NCBI GenBank assembly: GCA_037447605.1
Contig: CM074807.1
Span: 2,727,568 to 2,791,567, forward strand
DNA length: 64,000 nt
Reading direction: 5' to 3'
Source of the DNA: Zygnema circumcarinatum
Lineage: Eukaryota > Streptophyta > Zygnematophyceae > Zygnematales > Zygnemataceae
This document shows positions 1 through 10,564 of this stretch, piece after piece. Every line of letters begins with the position of its first letter. Within the stretch, counting starts at the first letter, position 1. The notes beneath the pieces were generated by a model. That model was not told the origin of the DNA, searched no databases, and worked only from the letters and a program-made list of their open reading frames with translations. The position numbers and the translations under genes were made by a program.

Positions 1-734
1 TCCTCCGCTTCAGTTTTAGCTTCACTTCCAGCTAAAAACCCTAAAAACCCATCGCTTACGAAACTCATCGTCACTTCTTTCGTGTACGAATTCCGGGTCG
101 GGATCCGCTCCTCCACCGTACACAGCCTTACCGAAATGCGTACCTAGCCAATGCTGAATTCGCCCGACAGGCTTACGAAATTGATTTGGCGATGGTCAAG
201 CTCTGACTCCCCCTAATTTGGGCAGGAGTCTGTGGCTGAATCTTAGCGGCACCATTTTTAAACGTGTTGATCCATGCACGAATTTCTCCTCGGTGACGCT
301 GCGATCTGATTGGCAAAATCTTCCGGTAACTCATCCGATTTGTATCGGATGTATCGTATATATAGATATAATCGATACAGACTGTATTGGCAACCTTATC
401 CCTGATTGGCCTCCGATCCCGTCATTCTTGATTGTACGGCGTCCAACATGCGCCGTCGACCTTGTTTACAAAGGGTTGTCACGTCAGAGAAATTAATAGT
501 GAGAAGGAAACAGACGCGTGCGCACTCTGTAAAGCGGCGGCCTATGCTGTCGCTCCGCCTCTTTACCAGAGGGCCAGGAAAAGCGATTTTTCCTTCTGTT
601 CTCCTCCCTCGCAGGCAGAGGAGAAAGGGGGGAGGAGGAGGAGGAGGTGGAGGAGGAGGAGGAGGTGGAGGAGGAGGAGGTGGAGGAGGAGGAGGAGGAG
701 GAGGAGGAGGAGGAGGTGGGCAAGGGCATGTGCA
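1..734. other. Region upstream of the MEMO gene, with possible tail of another reading frame
   Basis: No complete gene is recognised. A forward frame is open from about 45 to a TGA near 206 and ends in residues like ANAEFARQAYEIDLAMVKL. This could be the last exon of a gene lying left of the window, but I do not recognise it. An AAACCCTAAAAACCC telomere-like box lies near 35–50. The end of the region is a long purine tract (listed separately) that runs to within 15 bases of the MEMO start codon. Confidence 0.3.
627..720 (+). repeat. (GGA)n polypurine microsatellite
   Basis: Nearly pure GGA/GGT triplets for about 95 bases, ending 14 bases before the MEMO start codon, so it probably lies in the 5' leader or core promoter. 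Long glycine, arginine or serine ORFs read across it on both strands are artefacts of the repeat. Confidence 0.95.
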
Positions 735-3472
735 ATGAGGCAGCACGCGCGGATTCCCGGGGCCACACGTGCGGCTAGCCATGCCGGCAGCTGGTACAGC
801 GACGATGGTAATGGCCCTGTGCTCGCGCCCTTCCTGTCTGCGCGCGACAGAGGCCTGCGGATCTTGTCGGCGCTTGTCTCTGTTTTCTGCAGGTCTCACG
901 CTGTTTCCGTCCGAGGGGATGGGTGAATTTCTCAAGAAAATCGGGCAATTCTTGCAGTCCCGGAAAGGACTGCCATGAATTCTTTTTGTTAAGGTTTCAG
1001 GCCTGCTGCATTTGCTTTAGTGATGCGTGATAGTGAAGCGCGTAATTCGCATCTTATTGTCCTGACCAAGAGAAGATTATAAAAGCTAATGTTCTGTGGC
1101 TTTGGAGGCCTGCAGCGAATGCATTGGAGACGCAGCTGAGTGGATGGTTAGCAGCATGCGGAGTGAAGGGGTCTCCCCAAGCTCGAGCAATTATTGCGCC
1201 GTTAGTACACGCTCCCTACTTTAGCCTGATCCTTGCTGATGAGGATCAAAGCTAAGAACCGGTTGTGACCCTTACACATCTTTCATAGTTTGCGTGTATT
1301 TCTAAAAACATTGCGATCGAATATTCGAAATTCGGCAAGGGAATCGCAAAGACATTCAGCTAGTTTGCCTAAACGTAAATTTTAGGAGTTCAAACGTTGA
1401 TAAAGCGATTGCCAACATTAAATGCACGTAACTAGACGAATGTCGTACAGCGTGCTTCTGTGACATGGGCGCTGATGCTCCTGTATGATCATTTCATGAC
1501 AACAGGCATGCAGGATTTCGCTACTCTGGCCGGTGTGCAGCCTACGCGTTTGCGCAAATTGACCCGAAAGTGGTGTACGTTTTCCTCCCTATGGAAAGCC
1601 TTGGGAACTGAGGGAATGAGAGGATCGCTGAAAACTGAATATCAGATGAGTTTTGTGAGGTTCTGGACGTTCAAAAAAAATCGGTTTCTTTAAGTAAAGT
1701 GACTGCGCAGACTTTCTCGATGAGTTTCTGTATTTGCTTGTTCCCCATGTCTACGTTGTGCAGCAAACGCATATTTTTACTCGGGCCGTCTCATCATTAC
1801 TTCACTCGAAAGTGTGCGTTATCGCCTGCTAAAGTCTACCAAACGCCTCTTGGCGATGTGCCCATAGACCAAGAAGGTGAGCTGCCCCTTTTGTTTTTTT
1901 TCCAAATCTCATGTATCTCATGTCTCATGTTCTATCCTCATTATATACCTCCCCTGTCAACAGTTATACACAATCAATGTGCTGCATTACTGCACTCCGT
2001 TTCGTCTAAACACTTGCAGTTCAGCCTATGCTCTAATTCAGTCAACGTATTTGAGCAAAATTCATTTGGCTGGAAGCTGGTTGGATGTCAATCTATTGTT
2101 ATGCAGTGTATGCGGAGCTGAAGGCCACAGGACAGTTTGAGGAGATGGGAGCTTCGGTGGATGAGGCTGAACACAGCCTGGAGATGCATCTGCCGTACCT
2201 TGTGAAGGTGCTGCAGGGGTGAGCCTCGGCTTGCTCGCTCAGAGTAGACCGTTCCTTGCCGAGATGGCAAAGGGGTGAGAGGGCAGCCCTTCGTCCCAGC
2301 AGGGAGTACAAGAAGGTGGTCAAGAGTTGTTGTAAGTGCTGCAAGGAGGGTTCGCAGGACTATGGCCAGTAGGGAGAGCATGTGAGGATTGACAGCTCTC
2401 GGTTTAGAAGCATTAGCCCGCAGCTTGACAAGGTACTAACGGGGATTTGGCAGGAACTTGTTGCTTGGATTTGGAGTCTTACTCCGTTTGTTCAATGGAG
2501 GTTTCGAGGTGTATGGCACTATGGAGCCCCCTTGCAAACGAGCATGTGTAATGAATTGAGCTTTGTCCTTGGATGGTTGCAGTCATGCATTCAGTTTGGT
2601 ACCCATCATGGTGGGAGCGCTACTTCCGGAAGCTGAGGCCCGTTACGGAGCTCTGCTAGCCAAGTACATGGACAATCCTGCTAATTTCTTTTCCATTTCG
2701 TCCGACTTCTGCCATTGGGGAACGAGGTGAGATTCAAACTCTTTAATACGCTCGAGGTTACGAGTGTAACTCTAGAGTCTCACTGTCCCTCCGCAGAAAA
2801 TTCTGTGTGCTGCCCTACAGTAGATGCCACCTTCGTCCATATCACAGCTCGTGTGTCAGACTGCTCTTCAATTTTCTCCAACTGCCTGTATTGCAGGTTC
2901 AGCTACACATACTATGAGCAGAGGCAGGGCCCCATCTACAAGTCTATAGAGGCCCTTGATCGCAGCGGCATGGAACTTATCGAGGCTGGCGATCCGGAGG
3001 CATTCACTGAGTACTTGGCGCTGTATGAGAACACTATCTGTGGACGCCACCCCATTGGAGTTCTCCTCCATGTCCGTTTCTCGCCTTTGCTCTCTGAATG
3101 CCGCTGCAACATGTTGCCATACTCAGTTTGCAGGCTTGGAACAGGCCAGATTGTGAGGAAAACGAAGGGGTTTCAGCGCAGGCTTCAAGGGAGATGCACT
3201 GTGTTTGCCGTGCAAGTCTCGAGAGTTCAAACTGCCACGTTTTTCATTTCTTGTCCCTCAAAAGTCAGTCTTGACACCATGGACGTTGAAGGCTTAAGTT
3301 TGCAGCAAAGAAGAAGTCTGACAAAGTGTTACGTGTTTTGCAGCTCTTGAAGAACAGTAACACGAAACTGAGTCTCAAATTCGTGCAGTACGAGCAGTCC
3401 TGCAAGTGCCGGCACATGGGCGATTCAAGCGTGAGCTATGCTTCGGCTGTCGGTTTGGTGGTTGAAAACTAG
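735..3472 (+). CDS. MEMO1: MEMO1-family protein (8 exons)
   Basis: MEMO proteins are small metal-binding proteins related to extradiol dioxygenases, linked in animals to cell motility and redox signalling; the plant role is poorly known. Exons chosen: 735–807, 1116–1200, 1506–1574, 1764–1876, 2107–2218, 2583–2726, 2897–3071, 3344–3472. These total 900 bases (299 residues), the usual family length, and all junctions keep phase. Recognisable segments in order are [57 protein letters not shown] and DSSVSYASA. The histidines of HAG, GPSHH and FCHWG and the cysteine of CGRHP that form the family's active-site-like pocket are present. The ATG at 735 is the only one in frame ahead of ASHAGSWY, giving a 10-residue extension. 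Convergent with the cyclin gene downstream. Confidence 0.95.
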
Positions 3473-3801
3473 TGCCGTGCTTCCTCTTGTACAGATGAAA
3501 GAGACTATTATTATTATAGGATGCTGAGCAACCCATTGGAGGGCCATTCCTAAGCTGCAATTTCTAGACTCAGGCTGCGACGTACTCTCTGTTTGTCTAT
3601 TCTGCAGAACAGGACACTTTCGAAGACGCATCGACCGGAGTTGTTTATTGGAAGACACAGCGAACTATGAAGCCTTGCTCTCTGTCGACATCATTTTGTT
3701 TGAATGTGCGCTCAGATGGGCCGCCGGCAGTGTTTTTCATTAAACGTGGAGCCACTGGCCAAAGTCTCTGTTGATCCTGTGATTTTGTTCTATTGTCAAT
3801 A

Positions 3802-3934
3802 GGGGGTGTCAGACTTAAAAATTGTTCGTAAGTTTGAGACCAGAACGAGTACTTTGGTGACATCGCAATCCTGGTGCGGCGGAGTACTTACAAAACTTTT
3901 TTGTTCGTAAGATTTCGTTAAGTCTGACACGCCC
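3802..3934. mobile_element. MITE-like element, 133 bp, with TA target duplication
   Basis: The left end GGGGGTGTCAGACTTAA (3802–3818) and the right end TTAAGTCTGACACGCCC (3918–3934) are inverted copies of one another with one mismatch in 17. Each end is flanked by TA (3800–3801 and 3935–3936), as expected of Tc1/mariner-type insertion. The motif TTGTTCGTAAG also occurs inside both ends. There is no coding capacity. The TIR and TA are seen directly; superfamily assignment is inference. Confidence 0.75.
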
Positions 3935-3983
3935 TAATGCATTGCAAAAGGCGATTCTCCAAAGTTAAAAGACACAACTTGAC

Positions 3984-4142
3984 TTGATCTACCAATTACA
4001 GTACATGTTTGATCCAGCAACCAAATGTTGATCCACCCAATAAGGGTTGGTCCATCATATAAATGTTGTTGATCTACCAAACAAACCTCGATCCACCCAA
4101 AATCTAGATCCACCAAACAAATCTTTACCCACCAAACAGACG
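3984..4142. repeat. Degenerate tandem repeat of a GATCCACCAAACAAA-like unit
   Basis: Seven or more imperfect units with cores GATCTACCAA, GATCCACCCAA, GATCCACCAAACAAA and similar, spaced about 15–25 bases apart. The units are too diverged for recent expansion. The array begins about 50 bases after the TIR element. Confidence 0.7.
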
Positions 4143-4499
4143 TCTAGCCAGCAGTGGAGGCCACTGTTGCTGCTGACATCCTTTCACATGCCGCTGCTCA
4201 AAAACATTAAGTATACAGGGTGAGGCTCATAGATTCCATACGCCTGCCGTATTCACGGCACATGGTGCGCCCATTGACATGAACAGCATGAAGTTTCCCA
4301 CTTTCATCAGATATTGGCGAAGGAAAATAGGTGAAACAAATGTCTAATAGTGAGGATATCCGCCGTTGCCATAATTGAGCACTGCCTGCCGATCATTAAA
4401 AAGCTCGCTGTCACAGAAATGTGTCTCCCAGCTACGTACAAAGGCAAGTGAGGCCAGACCCTACCTTCAATTGCTCTGGGGACACAACACAACGCCCTA

Positions 4500-7400
4500 C
4501 TAGTGATGGCCATGCGAGCGTGGATATCTGCCCCTCTCTTTCTCCCGGTCCCCTTCTCGGTGCTTCTCCTTGTAATCTCTACCACGGTCTCCATCTGATC
4601 GCTCTGACTCCCTCTCCCTGTCCCTCTCCTTCTCCCTCTGCTCATGACCATGTGCTCGATGACGAGAGTCCCTGCCATGCCCATCCCATCCACGGCCTCT
4701 CTCATCCCGATCCCAATCCCGCTTTCTATCATGATGCCTCCACCCATCAGGTGACAAACGCCGCGAACGATCCCAGTCAGCTCCAGGACTTCTGCGGCGA
4801 GCCGCTCCTTCCTCGGGGGATGGCCCCCAAGGTCTATCTCTATCTGACACGGGACTGCGCTCATGGGCCATCCCTACAGGAGCAGTACTGCCACTCTTGC
4901 TTGGGCTCAAATGGCGGCGTGGAGAAGGGCTTCCACTGGCCCGTCTCAGGCTGCCCTGCCCCCTCGACGGAGAATTGCCCTCTCTCAGACTCTCGGGCCC
5001 TTCCTCCACTTCTCCTGACTTATTCGCAACTTCATGCTCTCCCGAAGTTTGCAAATGGGCGTTTTTCCCGTTTTCTAATTTTTGAACTTTGCTCGCCGCT
5101 ACCTCTGTTGCTGTACCCTCCTCCTCAGGCTCCCAACGAGACCGCTTGCGATCAGCCCGTGAGCCTACTTGAGGGATCTCAGTAGCATTGGTTGGCTCTG
5201 CTTGAGCTGTAAGATGGTCGTCTGTACCAGATGCTTCAGCAGCCATTGAAGGGCCATGAGATGAAGGTTCCAACATCTCAATCACAGGAGCAATAGACAC
5301 AGGCAACTCAGAGTTGGCCGCGGAGTCCTTCACAGCTTTCGACGGGGCTTTGGCTGCTTCTATCGTATCTCCATTTTGCTTATGCGGTGGGCATGTAGAA
5401 CCATTGACCAGCTCTTGCTTTTCCGTCTGAGGGGCTCCGGTGGTGGCTACCACATCTTCCAACTCCGTAAGCAGCTCCTCGTCCAGATCTAACGATCCAT
5501 TTAGTACAGAAGCTTGACCCGTTCCGCCATCTTTGGCACAAACAGCAGTCTTGACTGAGGTTGCTAGTTCACCCTGTCCCGTTGCGGTTTCGCCTGCAGA
5601 AGGAACCTGCTCAATTACATTATCTATAACCTGACTCTCCTCCTGTGACTGTCCCGATAACACTTCTCCATTCTGCTCACCCGATGGACGGGAAGAAAGG
5701 ACGACAGTCTCCTCAACTTCCTTTACTCCAGAAGGCACTTCATATGCAGTCGTCAGTAGTTCAGAAACAGAAGCATCAGGAGCCTGCTTCGATACTGCAG
5801 GCTCAGGCTCATCCACCTCCATCTCCACTTCCTCCTGCTCCTGTGCGACCTCAACAGTACTTACAATCTTTGTACTTGCAGTCTCCCTGGAGGGCCCCTC
5901 TATGATCCCCCCTTCTTCCGGTTGCGTTTCGCTTCCATGCTCTTGAATGCCATTCGTGTATTGCGATTCCAATGCACTGTCATTCTGTGTTGAAGCGGCT
6001 TTTACCTGCTCGTCGCCCTCAGCTGCCTCAATCCACACCCTGGAATTCTCAATAAGGTCTCCCGAAGCTCCACCATGCCCCATAACACCATTCACTTCAG
6101 ATAGTCTCCCATCCTCAAGAGTGCCATTGGCTTTCCTCTCCCTCCGCTCGTGGTTCACAGGCCCCTGTCCAGAAGTTGTGGGAGTCCCCACTTTGGCCGC
6201 TGTGCCAGGACTGGGAGTGCAACGCAGGAGGGGTGCTCCTGCTGCAGCAAGTGAAGGCGTGGGAGGAAATGAGAGGCCTGAGGCAGCAGACGTTCTTGAA
6301 CTATCCCCATCCTTGCGTTTGTACATTGACATAATCTGCCGTTCAACATCTGCAACATGCCCATCAACTGATCAGACTCTCGCATTCAGTGTCAGGAAAC
6401 GATGTGCCTTGGCAATTGAACAAACTCAACCACACACTTCAAGGATCACCTCAGTGACTGGGGGAACAAAAGTAGTTGGGTAGTATCTTGCGACTTGAGA
6501 AAATCTTAACACTCCAGCAGCATCCAACGTGAGATATGTAAATGTCTCATGCTAAATGCTGAAGAGTTTATGTTTAAAATCAATATCAAATATCTCTTGA
6601 ACTGGAAGAGTAGCTCCAGTGCTCCTGAATTAACATAATAGGTTTTGCAACGATTCAGAGTAAATCAAGAGATTCACAATGCGAGGACATGGAGATACAT
6701 CCAAACAGCTGCTAAGCAAAAACTGTCGAATGTTAATTCATATCTATGGCATCGTCGGCCAACTCCGCATTTACTCCACACAGTTATGATGCCCGCTTGC
6801 ATTCCCAACAGTTGGAAGCATGTGAACATCAGCTTGCTCCAACAAATCCATCTACCATCTATCTGCCATCTCATCGACCAAGCACAGCACCTCCCTCTGA
6901 TACCAGATCTGCTATATTCTGGAAAGGTATAATTCCAAGGAGCCAAAGCACCATACTGCTACTTTGTTCTAGACCCACTAAAAAGGAAATGGAAGTCCTT
7001 GTCACAGACGGATTGAGGGAATAAATATAAGCAACACAGCTCATCCCTGAAAGATGTTATTCCTTGCAACTCGCAGCTTTGTTTTCTGGAGTTAATTTTT
7101 ACTCATCAATTCTTTTTATTTTGCAAGATAACTGACCGACAGAAACTCAACCATCAAATCCCTCGCTTTCAAACTCCAAGCCTAGTTTTGCATTTACAAC
7201 CGTACGATTAGACAGCATAGCAATTGAAACGGCTGCCACGGCTGCCAAGCTGTCACCAACTTATAGCTCCACTAACAAAGCTCAGCAAAGGCTTTCGTGG
7301 TGAATTTAATCGTCCTATGTAAGTGCTGATAGAGGAATGGGTGCAATTTGCTGCCAAACAGCAGAACCATCAAACGATGCTGAAACTTGATTGTCGAATC

Positions 7401-9944
7401 ACTACAAAAAGAAGGGGGGAGGGGAGGTAGGGAACAAATTGCAAAACTACCAAAGCGCTGCTTCCAAAAGAGGGGAGCATACCCTTAAGAACCTCTTTCG
7501 TTGCTCCAAACCGCGCCCACCAGGGTTTGCCACCAGGAGATGTTGGCAGTTCATAGTGGACCGTAGTGGCAGCGAGGTTGACGCACGCTACAGCAATGTC
7601 TGTAGAGCTGTGCGGCTGAAGGCAAAGCGTAGTCTTCAAGCTGGCAATCCCGAAGAGTCGGTAGCCACGCCGCACAAGGCACAGACCCTTGCTTTAGCCA
7701 CCAGTTTGTGTGCAAGGTTTGCCATTTGCACCTTCTCAGTGCATGTTTTGCCACCAGGAGAATTTTACGTGATGGAAAACATGCATTCTTGACAACAAGA
7801 ATTCAGGACAGGGTACATAAGACTTTCTCTCCAAGTCCTGAGCCACCCTAGCCCAGTTTGCGCTGCAAGAAGTACCAACCTGCAGTCCACCACAACATAC
7901 AGATCCGCGCAAAATCCTACACAGCAGCTCAGGCCAAAAACACTGCTACAGGAAGCACACCAAACGGATACAGAAAACAGAAGCAGAAACCAAACAAGAC
8001 GTACTTGGCGACCACCTATAGTTCTCCGATGTATCTGACAATGCCCAGGTGAAAGAGGATCTTGGACAGTCAAATGACCTTAAGAAAGCAGCAGCTGCCA
8101 CTCAGTCTCACCGTAGTTCACAGCCATACAGCATTAATCACAGTCACTCCATGCTCACTAGCCAGGATAGACGCAAAAACATTCTTAATGTCCATTTAAA
8201 ATGCTCCTGGTAGTCCAATGAAGACTTGCAAGGTGGATAACACTTATCAACTGCACATTCACAGGTTCACTTCCGACAAAAACCAGGAGAAAGATAGCAC
8301 ATAGTTTCTCATACCTGTCATTGGAGAAATTCCATGCGATCTGACAGAATTGCTCCTTCGTCCTATCTCCCTTTGTATGAAGTCCAAGCTCCTTAATGAC
8401 TTTGCACAGCGGGCTGTGAGGATGGCTGGTACTGAAGTCAAAATCCAATGTAACAAGAAGGACTTCCTCAGCCTTGGTTATTCTCTCCATCTCCGCGAGT
8501 AAAAGCTTCTGTAACACAGAAATGAAGCAGATAAGACATTAGCCTTCAGATAAAAAATCACCAAACAACAATACACATCAATTGACAGCTGTTTAAACTG
8601 GATATCCAACCCACTTTCACTTTCTTCTTCCTAGAGTGTATGTGACTGGCCTTGCTAGTTTATGCTATTACGAAGGGATCCTTACAAGGAGCTAAACGTT
8701 ACAAAGTCAGGAAGTGAGACGAATGTTTAGAAGTTCGATATGTTCATTGAACCAACTAGCGTATCGACAGCTGCAGTTGTTCTGGAAAAGTATATTTCAG
8801 TGAAAAGGGAATATCAAATGTCTAAGAACACTCTCACAGATTTCAGCAATATTGCAGAAAAGTCCCAGCGGAATTGTCTATCTCGGACAGGACACTCATA
8901 AGCTATCCGCAAAGAGATGAAAAAAAATTATGAACGAAACTAAAGTTCACAAATGAAACACTGAATGGCGTGAGAACCCACCAAGTCCTTCTTTATCCTC
9001 TCAGCAGCTGCTGGCTCCTTCCTACTTCGAACGTAGTAGGCCGTTTCAGTGATTTTTTGAAGGCTTTTGAAATTCTCTTCTACCTTTCCAGCCAAGAGCA
9101 AAGCAGCTGCAGCTATGAGCTGCACATGGAAACGATTACCGTGGGTTAGGACAGATATCCATTACAAAAAGGTTCCCTACTAGAACAGGAATACCTGCAC
9201 TACTTTTTGCTTTCAGCGATGCAAGAGAACATCTAACTCCTTCCCATTCTTCCCCGAAAAAACGACGAATAAGCCCATCTTCAACTCAAATCAACGTGCG
9301 ATAGTGATGGGCTGTGAGAGCTCCATATCAAAAGCCGCAGCATATGTTTGACGATTGAAACTTCTGTCCAGGGCTTTCCACAAAATGCACATGCAACTTG
9401 GGAAAAACAATTTAATCCCAAGACTGAATGCCAACTGGCCTGCGAAGATGACTTAGCTTTTCGGTAGAAACTTAGTGGCATCAAACTCTACAGCGTAAAG
9501 ATACAAGGTAGGAGTCACGGAACTCAGGAACTACCGGATGAAACACCGGATGAAATGAAAAGTGACGCATGCGCAAGGTCACTCACATAAGCGTCGTTTT
9601 TTGCATGAGATTGAAACATGAAGAAACGCTGCCAATAGGTCATAGCCGTCGCAATTGTGTACTGGTTCCTGTAACAGCATCGACCCCTTAGTTACCAAAC
9701 CGCTGGTCAAAGGGACTCTTGCAGAATTTCCACGCCGACCACAGTCCCGCATAAACTCCAAGCCTAAAGATTAAAGCGGTGAGCTTTCTTACATTTTGAG
9801 CATGAATCCGACATCGTGACAAAACGCCAGTGCGAGCCGTCTGGTCGAATTTTCGAGCTTGAGAGAGATACCATCCTTACTTGAAGGCGATTCTGTTTCA
9901 ATCTGCTTCCGGGTGAACTGCCACTTTCCACAGGACGGCTGCAT
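4500..9944 (-). CDS. CYCT1: Cyclin T-type cyclin with long RS-like C-terminal tail (6 exons)
   Basis: Predicted regulatory cyclin of a CDK9-like (P-TEFb) or CDKC kinase acting on RNA polymerase II elongation in the nucleus. Exons on the minus strand: 9944–9793, 9668–9587, 9119–8982, 8508–8315, 7640–7483, 6349–4500; 2574 bases, 857 residues, all junctions in phase. The N-terminus carries the cyclin T signature (KWQFTRKQIETESPSSKDGI), then TIATAMTYWQRFF, LLLAGKVEE and LDFDFSTSHPHSPL. The second fold has LKTTLCLQ and WWARFGATKE. The cyclin folds end near residue 250. The remaining 600 residues, all in one exon, are low complexity, first acidic and Glu/Val-rich, then rich in RD, RE and RS dipeptides and ending RSHGHH. 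Cyclin K and L are alternatives, but the N-terminal signature fits plant CYCT1 best. Shares a 620-bp divergent promoter with the aprataxin-like gene. Confidence 0.93.
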
Positions 9945-10564
9945 GGCCGTCGACACGAGCAAGCGATACAAAGAAAGAGAGAGAGAGAGAGGGGGGGAGG
10001 AGGAGAGAGTGAAAGAAGCCTGCGCCCCCGCCTCCTCCCTCCGCTGCTGCCCTCCTCGCTCCCTCTCACGTCCCTCTCCCTGCGCCCTCCGCCCTCCCTC
10101 TGCCTGCACGAAACCCTCCGAATGGCTCTCCAACAGCGCTACCTCGCGGTAATATATTTGGGACAAATGTCCAGGATGCCCGAAAATGTTTCGCCTGCCC
10201 TGGGAAACGTTTCACGGATCTCAACCGTAGATTTTGAACATCGACGGCCACTATTTTATGCAGATGCCAGCCCGAAAAAGTCGGGTCGTTCCGCCCTCTT
10301 TACTGTAGCAGCAGTTGGCAGCAGGTACGGCGACGAATCCGTGGGGGTCGTTTTTCTTGAAAGCTCTCCAAAGCCTGCATCCAATTGGACATGTGCATGT
10401 GCATGTGCAGGGCATGGAAATGTGAACAAGAAAGAGGAAACGCAGATGATGGAACGTCCGCAGCTTCGTGTCGGACTTTGTAAAGCTTCTCTTGGTATTA
10501 GATTCTGTGGAATAGGAAGGAGTGGGAGAGGGAGGGAAAGGTAGGGGAGGAGGAGGGAGAGGCC
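9945..10564. promoter_or_regulatory. Divergent promoter between cyclin T and aprataxin-like genes
   Basis: Only 620 bases separate the two start codons, so both promoters and 5' leaders must lie here. It contains a GA/GGA purine tract at about 9975–10010 followed by pyrimidine-rich CT stretches. An ATG at 10122 opens a 140-codon forward frame without homology, which may be an upstream ORF or chance. Confidence 0.6.

Larger units (their letters stand above)
3473..4499. other. Convergent intergenic region between MEMO and cyclin genes
   Basis: Both neighbours end here, so it holds two 3' UTRs. No gene is recognised. It carries a short TIR element (3802–3934) and a degenerate tandem repeat (3984–4142), listed separately. 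Confidence 0.7.

Noticed and set aside
406-926. Long Gly-, Arg-, Ser- and Pro-rich ORFs on both strands
   Set aside because: They are generated by the (GGA)n repeat. The only supported coding sequence here is the MEMO first exon from 735.
4307-5185. ORFs of 185 and 254 codons overlapping the end of the cyclin gene
   Set aside because: Shadows of the RS/RD-rich tail in other frames; the composition follows the repeat-like codons.
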